From positions 186,001 to 250,000 of the forward strand of contig JAAESI010000024.1 of the NCBI GenBank assembly GCA_024229515.1: a stretch of DNA of 64,000 nt. Reading direction: 5' to 3'. Position 1 is the first letter of the stretch. Each line of letters begins with the position of its first letter. The notes under the pieces were generated by a model, which had not been told where the DNA came from, ran no database searches, and saw only the letters and a program-made list of their open reading frames with translations. This document shows, in pieces, positions 1 to 8,522 of the stretch. This stretch comes from Pseudomonadota bacterium (lineage in GTDB: Bacteria; Myxococcota_A; UBA796; UBA9615). The translations under genes were made by a program, and so were the position numbers.

Positions 1-200
1 TTCAGCAGGACCTGTCCTTCTTTGACCGCGTCGCCCTCAGCCACGCAGATCTCCGTCACGTTGCCGTCGTCGGGGGACTCGATCGGGATCTCCATCTTCA
101 TCGACTCGAGGATCGCCACCTCGTCGTCCTCTTCGACCTGGTCCCCGACCTTGACCAGGATCTTCCACACGTTGCCGGTGATGCTCGCTTTGACGTCCAT
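1..200 (-). CDS. Biotin carboxyl carrier (biotinyl-domain) protein, partial at left edge
   Basis: Reading from ATG at 200 toward the window edge gives 66 residues of a biotinyl domain. It includes the biotin-acceptor signature ESMKMEIP, where the Lys between the two Met residues is the biotinylation site, and the usual second-half glycine turn (EGDAVKEGQ). Stand-alone domains of about 70 residues act as biotin carboxyl carrier for acyl-CoA carboxylases, so only a few residues and the stop should be missing. AGGGGAAG lies just upstream of the ATG as a ribosome binding site. Which carboxylase it serves (acetyl-, propionyl- or methylcrotonyl-CoA) cannot be told here. The enoyl-CoA hydratase remnant upstream would fit a branched-chain acyl-CoA degradation cluster. 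Confidence 0.85.
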   Translation of the reverse strand, partial: MDVKASITGNVWKILVKVGDQVEEDDEVAILESMKMEIPIESPDDGNVTEICVAEGDAVKEGQVLL

Positions 201-218
201 GGCTACTTCCCCTTCTAC

Positions 219-356
219 TCAGGCTCGCGTTTGGTCGATCAGGCCGAGCTCGAGCGGGACCCACTGCGGCGACAGCGCATTGCGCCGCTGCGGTCGGTTC
301 AGCGTGAGAACCGCGCGGCCCCCCTCGCTCTGGTAGATCAACGCCTCGAACTGCAC
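219..356 (-). pseudogene. Truncated enoyl-CoA hydratase N-terminus (45-residue ORF)
   Basis: A GTG at 356, preceded by GGAGA, opens a 45-residue frame. Its first ~30 residues read like the start of an enoyl-CoA hydratase/isomerase (crotonase), with the characteristic AVLTLNRPQRRNALSP. A real crotonase continues for about 220 more residues. Here the sequence changes to an unrelated tail and stops at 219, only 18 bases before the biotin-carrier start. The simplest reading is an internal deletion of a crotonase gene once co-transcribed with the carboxylase subunit. A short expressed leader peptide is possible because the start signals are intact. Confidence 0.5.
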
Positions 357-366
357 GGATTCTCCA

Positions 367-1233
367 GTGACTGAGCGCGCAATCTTGCCACGCGTGGCGA
401 TTCTCGGCGGCGGGCGGGCCGGAACCGCGCTCGCGCGCGAGTTCGTGGCGTCCGACGTCGAGCTTCTGGGCGTCTGGAATCGCTCCCCCCGGCCGCGCCC
501 CGATGGGCTCGACGGGGTCCGCTGGAACACCGGCACCCCCTCCCCTCCGCCAGCGCTGCTGGCCGCCGCCGACGTGGTGTTCCTGGCGGTCCTGGATTCG
601 GCCATCGAAGAGGCGGCGACCGGCCTCCGGGTCAGCGCTGGCACCATCGTCATGCACCTGAGCGGATCCCGGGGCACCGAAGCGCTGGCGGGCCTGCCCG
701 ATGGGGTGATCGCGGGCTGCTACCACCCGCTCCAGTCGTTCACCCCCGGCGCCGTGCCCGCGCTGCCGGTGCCTCCGTACTGCCTCGCCATCGAAGGTGC
801 ACCCGAGGCCCTCGATGCGGCTCGGGCGCTCGCCCAGGCGACCGGCCACCCCGCGGTCACCCTCGATGCCGGGGGCAAGGCCGCGTACCACGCCGCCGCG
901 GTGCTGGCCTCGAACTGCCTCGTGGCGCTGGAGGCGGCCGCCACCCGGGTGATGGGGCTCGCAGGGCCGGAAGGGCCGGATCGCTGGCAGCTGCTGTGGC
1001 CTCTGGTGGTGGGCACCCTCGCGAACCTGTCGGACGGCGACTTCAGCGGGGCAATTACCGGCCCGGTCCCCCGCGGAGACGCGGCGACTGTCGAGCGCAA
1101 CCTCGCCGCCATCGCAGACGACGAAGGGGCCGCTGCGCTGTACCGCGCCCTGGGCCGCGCGGCCCTCGAATTGGTGCGGGATCGGCTCGATCCCGAGCGG
1201 GCTGAAGCCGTGGAGAAATCTCTTCGGGGCTGA
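367..1233 (+). CDS. Rossmann-like / DUF2520 domain protein
   Basis: The 288-residue product starts at GTG 367. It has an N-terminal dinucleotide-binding fold (VAILGGGRAGTALA, residues ~10-23; VVFLAVLDSAI, ~70-80) followed by the hallmark HLSGS and YHPLQSF motifs of the Rossmann-DUF2520 family. The C-terminal half is helical and resembles the 6-phosphogluconate dehydrogenase-like dimerisation domain. Members are presumed NAD(P)-dependent oxidoreductases of unknown substrate. The start is divergent from the hydratase remnant, with only 10 bases between start codons. There is no good Shine-Dalgarno sequence, so the exact start is uncertain. Confidence 0.8.
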   Translation: MTERAILPRVAILGGGRAGTALAREFVASDVELLGVWNRSPRPRPDGLDGVRWNTGTPSPPPALLAAADVVFLAVLDSAIEEAATGLRVSAGTIVMHLSGSRGTEALAGLPDGVIAGCYHPLQSFTPGAVPALPVPPYCLAIEGAPEALDAARALAQATGHPAVTLDAGGKAAYHAAAVLASNCLVALEAAATRVMGLAGPEGPDRWQLLWPLVVGTLANLSDGDFSGAITGPVPRGDAATVERNLAAIADDEGAAALYRALGRAALELVRDRLDPERAEAVEKSLRG

Positions 1234-1298
1234 AGCGGCCCTTGCCAGCATCCGATGGGGTCTTACAGGCTATACTCAAGCCCACGGGAGCAGCCGCA

Positions 1299-1484
1299 GT
1301 GCTCGACGCGTTCATCATCGAGAAGATCAAGAGGGAGCAAGAGCAGGCTCAGTCCGAGCGCATGCCCCTTCAGATCCCCACGCCCCGCCGGCCAGATCCG
1401 TCCCGGCCCTCGACCTGGGAAGACGACCGCCGCCGTGACGACGACGAACCGCGCGATCGCGGCGTGGTGATCATTGACTTCTAG
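1299..1484 (+). CDS. Small conserved-type hypothetical protein (LDAFIIEKI...)
   Basis: This 61-residue protein starts at GTG 1299. GGGAG lies eight bases upstream and a TATACT -10-like box at 1271-1276 gives a short leader. An in-frame ATG at 1242 would add 19 residues but lies upstream of that box, so the GTG is preferred. The sequence begins MLDAFIIEKIKREQ, runs through a charged Pro/Arg/Asp-rich middle and ends GVVIIDF. I recall similar short proteins in myxobacteria but know no function. Its TAG stop overlaps the stop of the convergent pfaC-like gene in a shared CTAG. Confidence 0.65.
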   Translation: MLDAFIIEKIKREQEQAQSERMPLQIPTPRRPDPSRPSTWEDDRRRDDDEPRDRGVVIIDF

Positions 1485-4400
1485 GCCGAGTCTCCGAACA
1501 GGCGAGCCCGAAGCTCCGCGGCCCAGGCGCCGCTCCCCGTCCCTTCCAGCACCGAACTCGACTCGTCGCACCGGCCCGTGCGCTCCGTGAGGATCCTCGC
1601 GAGCACGGCGTGCTCCTCGGAGACCCCGGGGTGGTCCTGCTGCCACTGGGCGACGCGTTCCGCGAAGGCGGGGTCGCCGACCGTGGGCGTCTCGGACGCC
1701 GCGGCGGGCCCCAACCCGTTGATCGCGTCGATGACGAGCTGCTTGCGCGGCCCGTAGGGCACGGCCTTCAGCTCCTCGGGCTCGATCGGGGTGCCGAGCC
1801 AGATGTCCTGGCGCCCCATCCCGATCGGGAACTCGATGCGGGAGTCCATCGGATCGGCGGGCAGGCCGCCGACGAACCGGATCGGCACCACGGGCGCCCC
1901 GACCTTGATCGCCAGATCCAGGAACGCCCCGCTCATCTTGGCCACCGGGGTGCGGCACTCCAGCGACCGGGTGCCCTCCACGTGGACCATCACGGAGCGG
2001 CCAGGTCCTGCCATCTCCGCGCCGAGCTCGCCGATGATGCGCGGCAGGCTCGACTTGTCCTCGCGGTCAAAGAAGCTGATGACCTTCGGATCGACCACGC
2101 CGGGGTAGCTGAAGCAATGCTGGATCAGCTGGCCCAGCCAGGTGTGGCGGTGCTCGGCCTTGGCGAGGGTGACGGTCGGCACCGCGGTCAGGGCCGACGC
2201 GATGATCGAGAACAACAGCGACTCGACGCCGGTCTGGTGGTTGCCCAGGTAGAGCACGCTGCGGCCGCGGATCGCCTCGAAGGCGGCGGGGTCCTCCACC
2301 ACGATGCGACCCACGAAGCGCTCGATGAGGCCGTAGTAGAGGTCTTCGGTGGGCCACGCGGGGCGGTCGAACCAGTCGGTCCAGAAGGACGTCACGGGAG
2401 CGATGTCGAGGCTCCCGAGGGCGTCGCCGCGCACCTCGACGGCTCCGTCGGAGGCCTCGGAGACGGCCAGATCGAAGGACGTCAGCGGGAGCCCTTCGAG
2501 CACCGAACCGGGGTGGAGGCGGTGGGCGGCGGCGACGTGCTCGCGGCGGGCGATCTCGGGGACGTCGGTGCTGCCGTACAGCGCCGCGACGGTGCCGGGG
2601 AGCCAGTCCGTGCGGGTGACGATCGAGGGCTGGAGGCGGGTGACGCCGGAGACCCGCTCGCTGAGCGCGACGCCGTCGACGAACGCGCGGTCCTGAAGGA
2701 AGCGGCGGCGGTCGGCCGGATCGGCGCTGCCCAGGGGCCCCTTGGGGAAGCAGGCTTCGACCAGCTCGAACGCGCACCAGACGGCGCCGTCAGCGATCAA
2801 CTGGACCTGGAAGCGGGGGAACCGGATCGTGCCGAGGAAGCCGTCGGGGCGGACCTCGCAGCGCACCGAGCCGGTCGGCGTGGCGCCTAAGAACTCGATC
2901 CTCGGGATGCGCGCCGGGTACGCCACGGCGTGCTCGGAGAAGCGATCGTCCCACCGGTGCAGGGCGTCGTGAGGGATGCCGTGAGTGGCGCCGTCCAGGA
3001 GCAGCCCGCGATCGGCCGCACGAAGCAGCGAGGAGGCGCCGGCGCCGGTCTGCACCAGCGACTCGAGCAGTTGGAGCGCGGGACCGTGGAAGAGCGCCCC
3101 GGTTTCGTAGGGGAGCGGGCCGGGGGTGCCCTCCAGGGCGGTGAACGGCTGCGGCGAAGCGGAGGGGCGCGCGATCCGGGCCGTCGCGACCTCGGTCCCA
3201 TCCACCAGGAGCCTGACGGCGTCCCCGTCGTGCTCGGTGCGGACCGAGCGCGGCCCTTCGAAGGTGACCCACTCCTTGACCCGCACATCCTCCAACGCCG
3301 TCGCCGACGTCCCCGCGAGCAGGTCCACCATCGACATCATCGGGAGCGCCGGCAGCGTCCACGTGGGGCGGTGATCGTCGAGCCAGGGCGCGGTGTCGGG
3401 GTCCAGCACGATCCCGTCGGGGGTGCCCCCTGGCACGATCCGCATGCCCAGGCCCGTCGCCTCGTAGATGCGCTTGCCGTCGACCCACAGCGACGACGTG
3501 GCGAGGGCGTAGGCACCCCGCTCGTCGGTGCCGGTCTCGGTCACTTCCACGGTCGTGGAGATGACCTTGTTCTTGGGGATGACCTGACCGCGGTACTTCC
3601 ACGTCAGCGTCTTCTCCAGGGCCAGGGTCTCGAACCGGGGCTGGTCGATGCCGGCGTCCATCCCCTGGTCCAGCATGTGCCACTGCAGGGTCTGGATCAT
3701 CGCCTCGATGCCCAGGGAGCCCGGCTGCACCGGATCCTGGAAGAAGTGGGCCTTGAAGAACCACTCGCCCGGGTCGACGTCCTTCTCGGCCCGAAGCACG
3801 CCGTCCCCGACGACGCTCACGCGGTCGATCATCAGCAGCCGCTTGTCCGGAAGCGACGGCCGGCCGGCGGCGAAGAAGGCCTCGGGGCGGGCGGTCAGGT
3901 CGCAGGAGCGGAGCGCTGGCGCCGTCAGGGGCGCCCGATCGTCGTCGGTGGTGGGGAGGCCGACCTGGTTCTGCAGCGCCTCCTCGGGGAAGAAGCCGAA
4001 CACCGTGTCCATCCGGTAGACGGGCACGCCGTCGATGGAGCACTCCACGTCGAACGAGACGATGATCATCCCCGCGATCGCGGAGGTCCCGGTGCTCTTG
4101 ACCCGGGTCAGCAGCGTGCCGCTGTCGGGGAGCAGGTCGACCAACAACGTGCCGTTGCCGTCGAGGTTGCGGAAGGCCAGTTCCTCGGGGCGGGTCAGCG
4201 CGCAGCCCATGTAGGAGGCGAGCCAGCCGCAGGGCTGCAACGCCGCCTCCAGGAGCACTGCGAACGGCATCGTCGCGGCGCCGTTGCTGTCGAAGTAGAA
4301 GGCGCCGGGCGGGATGTCGTACTCGACGTCCACCTCCATGCCGTCCTCCATCGAGCCGATGGTCCCCTGCACGCGCGTGACGCGCGACAAGAAGTGGTAC

Positions 4401-7400
4401 GGCGGGTTGGGGAGGCGGGCGACGCGGCCGGGGCCGTCGAAGCGCTCGTAGATCGGTCCGAACGCCTCCGACGGACGTCCCTGGGCGCAGGCGAGCATCG
4501 AACGGTAGTCGAAGGCGAAGCCGTTGGCGTCGGCCACCTGCTTCGGCTCGACGTAGCCGTCCAGCAGCTCGTGCCCCTCGTCCAGCGGCCACGAGGGGAT
4601 GAGTTGCAGGCCGACACGGCGGGCGTGGAACGCCTTGAGGCCGTCGACCGTGCAGAGCAGGTCCGCGTGCACGGTGGGGACGGGGCCGGCGGTGACCTCC
4701 TCCACGAACACCTCGTACGTGAGGCGCTGGCTCGTCGGCGTCACCTGCCCGCGGCACTTCAGGGCGAACGGCTCGTCCGAGACCGGCTCGAACCGCCAGC
4801 CGTCGCGCTCCACCGTGAAGCCGAGGCCCCCGAGGTAGAACGCGAGCGCTTGGAGGCAGCCCTCGAACATGAGGGTGCCGGGCATGCACGGGTCGTTCTT
4901 GAAGTGCCCGTCGAAGAACCAGTCGTCCGGCGAGATCGCCACCTCGGACCGCAGGTAGCCGCGACCCCACGGGCCGCCGTCGCTCGAGAACTCCTCGACC
5001 GGGCCGAGCAGCTGCATGTCGCCGTGGGCGATGCGCGGGGTGCGGGTGTGGGGCTGGGCCAGCTCCCACCCGGGACCGAAGCAGTCCCAGGGGCGTCCGT
5101 CGGCGAACGCGGCCACCTGATCGGCGGTGAAGGAGGACCGTGAGCCGACGACAGCGGGGGGATCGAGGCGCGGGTTCGCGACGATCTCCTGGTCCTCGGG
5201 GGTCCACAGGCAGCCGTCCGAGTCGGCCAGCTCCTGATCCGTGAAGAAACCCGCCTGCCCCGCGCGCACCGAGAGGCGGGGGGCGCCGTCCACGACGCAG
5301 TCGTAGTGGAAGAACATCAGCCTCACGTCGCCCTGGGCCGCGTGGCCGTCCAGCGCGATCTCGTAGCGCATGGTGTCGCCCACCTGGGGCAGACCGCCGT
5401 GGTACGTAAGCTCACAGCCGAGCAGCCGGTAGACGCGATCGCCCCGGTTCAGCAGGTCGACCCCGAGGTACGAGATCAGCATCAGGTCGGCCTGGCCGGA
5501 CTCGATCATGATCCCGGCGGGCATGCAGCCCTGGTGCAGGTACCAGGCCTCGGGCGTGACGTCGGTCTCGGTCCAGATGGTGCCGGTGCCCATCGAGGCG
5601 GGCTCGGCGTCCAGGCCGACCACGCGATCGGCGAGCAGCAGCGGCGGCTCGGGCATGCGGACCTGACGCTCGAATCCGTCCTGCTCGGCGAACTCTGCGC
5701 CGAAGATCTCGCTGATGTTCCCCGAGGCGTGAGTCTGGAGCTGCTCACGGGTGAACGTCGGTCCGACCGGCGTGCGCTGCGAGGACGTCGACGGGGGCGT
5801 CGGGGCGACGACGGCCGGGCGGGGGGCGGAAGTGGGAGCGGCCGCGACCGGAACGGGCGCCGGGGCTGCCTGAACGGGGGGCAGGACCGCCGGGGCGGGA
5901 GACGCGGGGACGTAAGCCGGGGCGGGCGCGACGGGAACTCCGCCGCGGGCGGCGGCGAGGCTCTCCATGCCGGCGCGCTGGACCGCGAGGAAGCGCTCGT
6001 GGACCGCCGCCTGCTGGGCGACGAACTGGCGCTGCAGGTCCCCCATCGCGGCCAGGCGAGCCTTCATCGCGACCAGCCCGGGGGGACCGCTGGGGGCCGC
6101 CGGGGCGGGACCCGCGAGGACCGGCGAGGCCGGTCCAGCGGGGGCCGAGGGGGGCGCCGCTTCGGCGGGCAGCGGGGGCGTGAGGTCCTGCGGCGCGGCA
6201 GGGGCCGCGGAGGGGAGCCAGGGGGCGGGGGGCATGGTCTGCATGGCGGGAGACTCCGCGGGTAGCCGCGAGGGGATGCGCACCGGGGCCGCGTGGGCGG
6301 GGAAGCGCATGGCCCGGGTGGCGGGGGGACGAGGGGGGATCACGGCGGGGCGCGCGGGGGCGCGAAGCCGGAAGGCGGGGCCGTCGGCGCGGGCGACGTC
6401 GACCGTGCCGGTGGCGCCGAGCGTGACGGCGACGGCGGTGAGGTCGCGCAGACCGCCCGCGGCCCAGGAGCGGCCGTAGCGGCCGTCGAAGTCGAGCCCG
6501 GGGGCGGACGCCATCAGCTCGATCGTGGCGATAATGGAGGCCCCGGCGGCGAGGGCATCGGCCTCCCGCTGGAGGACGAGCACGACCGCCGCATCCCCCG
6601 AGGCCGTGGTTCGACCCTCGAGCGCGCTCAGCGCGGCCTCGTGCACGTCGTTGCAGCTCAGGTCGACGGCGCCCACGAGCGCCCGATCGAGCTCTCCGGA
6701 GGCGACCGCGCGGCAGGCCAGCGTGAGCGCGTGAGCGCCTGACTGCTCGCCTGCGGCGACACTCACGGAGGCGCCTCCGAGGTCGAACTGGGAGTTCAGC
6801 CGGTTCGCGGGGATGTTCGGCATGGTGCCGACCACGCCGGCCGACGTGAGGGTCGGCACGATCCCGTCGCGGAGCTCACGCTCGGGGGTGCGCCAGCGAG
6901 CGCCGTAGCGGCAGACCTCGGGGTCCGGCTCGAACCCCAGGAACGTGCCCGTGCGCACCGACGCGAGGCCGTCGAGCGAGGCGGCGGCTTCCCGGGCCGC
7001 GGCCAGGAGCAGCAGCTGCTGCGGCAGGGTCTCGCGGAGATCGTTGGGGGGGAAGCGCAGGCCCGCGAGGCCCAACTCGACGAAGTCGGTGCGGCCCGCC
7101 TGAGCGGTCTCGGCGCGGTGCGCCTGCACCAGCGCGGGCACGCCCGTGGCGGGGCCGACGATGGCTCCGACGGCGACGATCGCGATCGGCTCGGCGGGGG
7201 GCCGCACCGAGGGCTCCGCGGCGAGCGCAGGATCGTCCTCGGACACGAGCACGTGAGCGTTGTTTCCGCCGAACCCGAACGCGCTCACGCCGGCGATGCG
7301 GGGGCCCTCGCAAGTCCACGGCTCGGCCTCGGTCAGCAGCCGGAACGGGCCCGCCGGCAGCGGATCGGCGTGCAGCGTCGGGGGCCGCGTCTGGGCCTTC

Positions 7401-8512
7401 ATCGACTCCAGGACCTTGATGATCCCGGCCACGCCCGCGGCGGTGATGAGGTGGCCGAGGTTCGACTTCAACGAACCCAGCGGCACGCCCTCGCAGCCTG
7501 CGAAGACTGCGCCGGTGCTCCGCAGCTCGGTGGCGTCGCCGACGCTCGTGCCGGTGGCGTGGCACTCCAGCAGCGAGACCTCGTGGGGGCGAATCCCGGA
7601 GACGTCGTAGGCGGCCTGGATGGCGCGGATCTGGCCGGCCTCCGAGGGGGCGAGGAATCCCCTCCCCCGGCCGTCGTTGGAGAGCCCGATCCCGCGCACG
7701 ATGCCGTGGATGGTGTCGCCGTCGCGGCGGGCATCCGCCAGCCGCTTCAACGCGAGGAAGCCGGCCCCCGAGGCGGGCACGAGGCCGTCGGCGTCGGCGG
7801 CAAAGGGGCGGCTGCGGCCCGACGGGCTCATCGCCTGGAGCGCGCTGAAGCCGACGTGCAGGAAGAGGTCGTCGGACCGGTTCACCGCCCCCGCCAGCGC
7901 CACGTCGACGGTGCCGTCGTGCAGCTGATCGCAGGCCAGCTTGATCGCGTAGAGCGCCGAGGCGCAGGCCGTGTCGAGGCAGAAGGTGTCGGGGCTGAGC
8001 CCGAGCGCTTCCCGCACCAGGGCCGCGGCGCCGCCGGCCATGAACCGGTTGCGGGCGTCGGGGCGCTCGCCGCCCGTCCAGACCGCTTCGGCGAACCGCG
8101 CCATCTCCGTGCTGGGGAAGCCGAGGTTGCCGAACACCGCCGAGACGCGGCCGCGATCGACCGCGCCCGTGCGGTCATCGCCGGCGTCCCGCAGCGCCGC
8201 GCGGGCGCAGTGCAGCGCCCACACGAACAGGGGATCGAGGCCGTCCAGCGACGAGGCGGGAACCGCGAATCCGGAGGGGTCCCAGACGCCCTCGAAGCCA
8301 TGGACGTAGCCGCCGCGGTCGGACCAGGTGCGGTCGGCCGAGTCGCCGTCGTCTCCGACGAGGATGTCCTCACGATCGACCCGCCACCGTCCGGCGGGCG
8401 CCGACGAGACCAGGTCACGCCCCTCCAGGGTAGCCCGTCCGAGCTCCTCGGGGCTCAACGCCCCCGGGAGCACGCAGGCGCGACCGACGATCGCGATGGG
8501 TGCGAACGACAC
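1481..8512 (-). CDS. pfaC: Polyunsaturated fatty acid synthase subunit PfaC-type: KS-CLF-DH-DH-(PKS-DH-like)-PlsC acyltransferase
   Basis: This 2343-residue multidomain protein carries out chain extension and dehydration in the anaerobic PUFA pathway. It starts with a ketosynthase (1-430) with a complete triad: C183 in DTACAS, H318 in CHATGT, H354 in SNLGH. Next is a chain-length-factor KS-like domain (~440-715) with no active-site Cys, then a Pro/Ala-rich linker (~720-930). Four FabA-like hotdogs follow (~935-1750). The second and fourth keep the catalytic HFxxDPxxPG motif (H1203, H1589), whereas the third has no His. A PKS-dehydratase-like segment (~1780-2040) precedes a PlsC/AGPAT domain with an NHxxxxE variant (H2092) and EGTR (E2179). 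A fused AGPAT is, as I recall, typical of myxobacterial Pfa3 and would move product directly to lysophosphatidate. It is the last operon gene, 10 bases after pfaA. Confidence 0.93.
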   Translation of the reverse strand: MSFAPIAIVGRACVLPGALSPEELGRATLEGRDLVSSAPAGRWRVDREDILVGDDGDSADRTWSDRGGYVHGFEGVWDPSGFAVPASSLDGLDPLFVWALHCARAALRDAGDDRTGAVDRGRVSAVFGNLGFPSTEMARFAEAVWTGGERPDARNRFMAGGAAALVREALGLSPDTFCLDTACASALYAIKLACDQLHDGTVDVALAGAVNRSDDLFLHVGFSALQAMSPSGRSRPFAADADGLVPASGAGFLALKRLADARRDGDTIHGIVRGIGLSNDGRGRGFLAPSEAGQIRAIQAAYDVSGIRPHEVSLLECHATGTSVGDATELRSTGAVFAGCEGVPLGSLKSNLGHLITAAGVAGIIKVLESMKAQTRPPTLHADPLPAGPFRLLTEAEPWTCEGPRIAGVSAFGFGGNNAHVLVSEDDPALAAEPSVRPPAEPIAIVAVGAIVGPATGVPALVQAHRAETAQAGRTDFVELGLAGLRFPPNDLRETLPQQLLLLAAAREAAASLDGLASVRTGTFLGFEPDPEVCRYGARWRTPERELRDGIVPTLTSAGVVGTMPNIPANRLNSQFDLGGASVSVAAGEQSGAHALTLACRAVASGELDRALVGAVDLSCNDVHEAALSALEGRTTASGDAAVVLVLQREADALAAGASIIATIELMASAPGLDFDGRYGRSWAAGGLRDLTAVAVTLGATGTVDVARADGPAFRLRAPARPAVIPPRPPATRAMRFPAHAAPVRIPSRLPAESPAMQTMPPAPWLPSAAPAAPQDLTPPLPAEAAPPSAPAGPASPVLAGPAPAAPSGPPGLVAMKARLAAMGDLQRQFVAQQAAVHERFLAVQRAGMESLAAARGGVPVAPAPAYVPASPAPAVLPPVQAAPAPVPVAAAPTSAPRPAVVAPTPPSTSSQRTPVGPTFTREQLQTHASGNISEIFGAEFAEQDGFERQVRMPEPPLLLADRVVGLDAEPASMGTGTIWTETDVTPEAWYLHQGCMPAGIMIESGQADLMLISYLGVDLLNRGDRVYRLLGCELTYHGGLPQVGDTMRYEIALDGHAAQGDVRLMFFHYDCVVDGAPRLSVRAGQAGFFTDQELADSDGCLWTPEDQEIVANPRLDPPAVVGSRSSFTADQVAAFADGRPWDCFGPGWELAQPHTRTPRIAHGDMQLLGPVEEFSSDGGPWGRGYLRSEVAISPDDWFFDGHFKNDPCMPGTLMFEGCLQALAFYLGGLGFTVERDGWRFEPVSDEPFALKCRGQVTPTSQRLTYEVFVEEVTAGPVPTVHADLLCTVDGLKAFHARRVGLQLIPSWPLDEGHELLDGYVEPKQVADANGFAFDYRSMLACAQGRPSEAFGPIYERFDGPGRVARLPNPPYHFLSRVTRVQGTIGSMEDGMEVDVEYDIPPGAFYFDSNGAATMPFAVLLEAALQPCGWLASYMGCALTRPEELAFRNLDGNGTLLVDLLPDSGTLLTRVKSTGTSAIAGMIIVSFDVECSIDGVPVYRMDTVFGFFPEEALQNQVGLPTTDDDRAPLTAPALRSCDLTARPEAFFAAGRPSLPDKRLLMIDRVSVVGDGVLRAEKDVDPGEWFFKAHFFQDPVQPGSLGIEAMIQTLQWHMLDQGMDAGIDQPRFETLALEKTLTWKYRGQVIPKNKVISTTVEVTETGTDERGAYALATSSLWVDGKRIYEATGLGMRIVPGGTPDGIVLDPDTAPWLDDHRPTWTLPALPMMSMVDLLAGTSATALEDVRVKEWVTFEGPRSVRTEHDGDAVRLLVDGTEVATARIARPSASPQPFTALEGTPGPLPYETGALFHGPALQLLESLVQTGAGASSLLRAADRGLLLDGATHGIPHDALHRWDDRFSEHAVAYPARIPRIEFLGATPTGSVRCEVRPDGFLGTIRFPRFQVQLIADGAVWCAFELVEACFPKGPLGSADPADRRRFLQDRAFVDGVALSERVSGVTRLQPSIVTRTDWLPGTVAALYGSTDVPEIARREHVAAAHRLHPGSVLEGLPLTSFDLAVSEASDGAVEVRGDALGSLDIAPVTSFWTDWFDRPAWPTEDLYYGLIERFVGRIVVEDPAAFEAIRGRSVLYLGNHQTGVESLLFSIIASALTAVPTVTLAKAEHRHTWLGQLIQHCFSYPGVVDPKVISFFDREDKSSLPRIIGELGAEMAGPGRSVMVHVEGTRSLECRTPVAKMSGAFLDLAIKVGAPVVPIRFVGGLPADPMDSRIEFPIGMGRQDIWLGTPIEPEELKAVPYGPRKQLVIDAINGLGPAAASETPTVGDPAFAERVAQWQQDHPGVSEEHAVLARILTERTGRCDESSSVLEGTGSGAWAAELRARLFGDSA

Positions 8513-8522
8513 CGACCGGGCC

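Noticed and set aside
5780-6400. A second acyltransferase domain in the PfaC linker
   Set aside because: The region is Pro/Ala-rich low complexity with no GHSxG motif.
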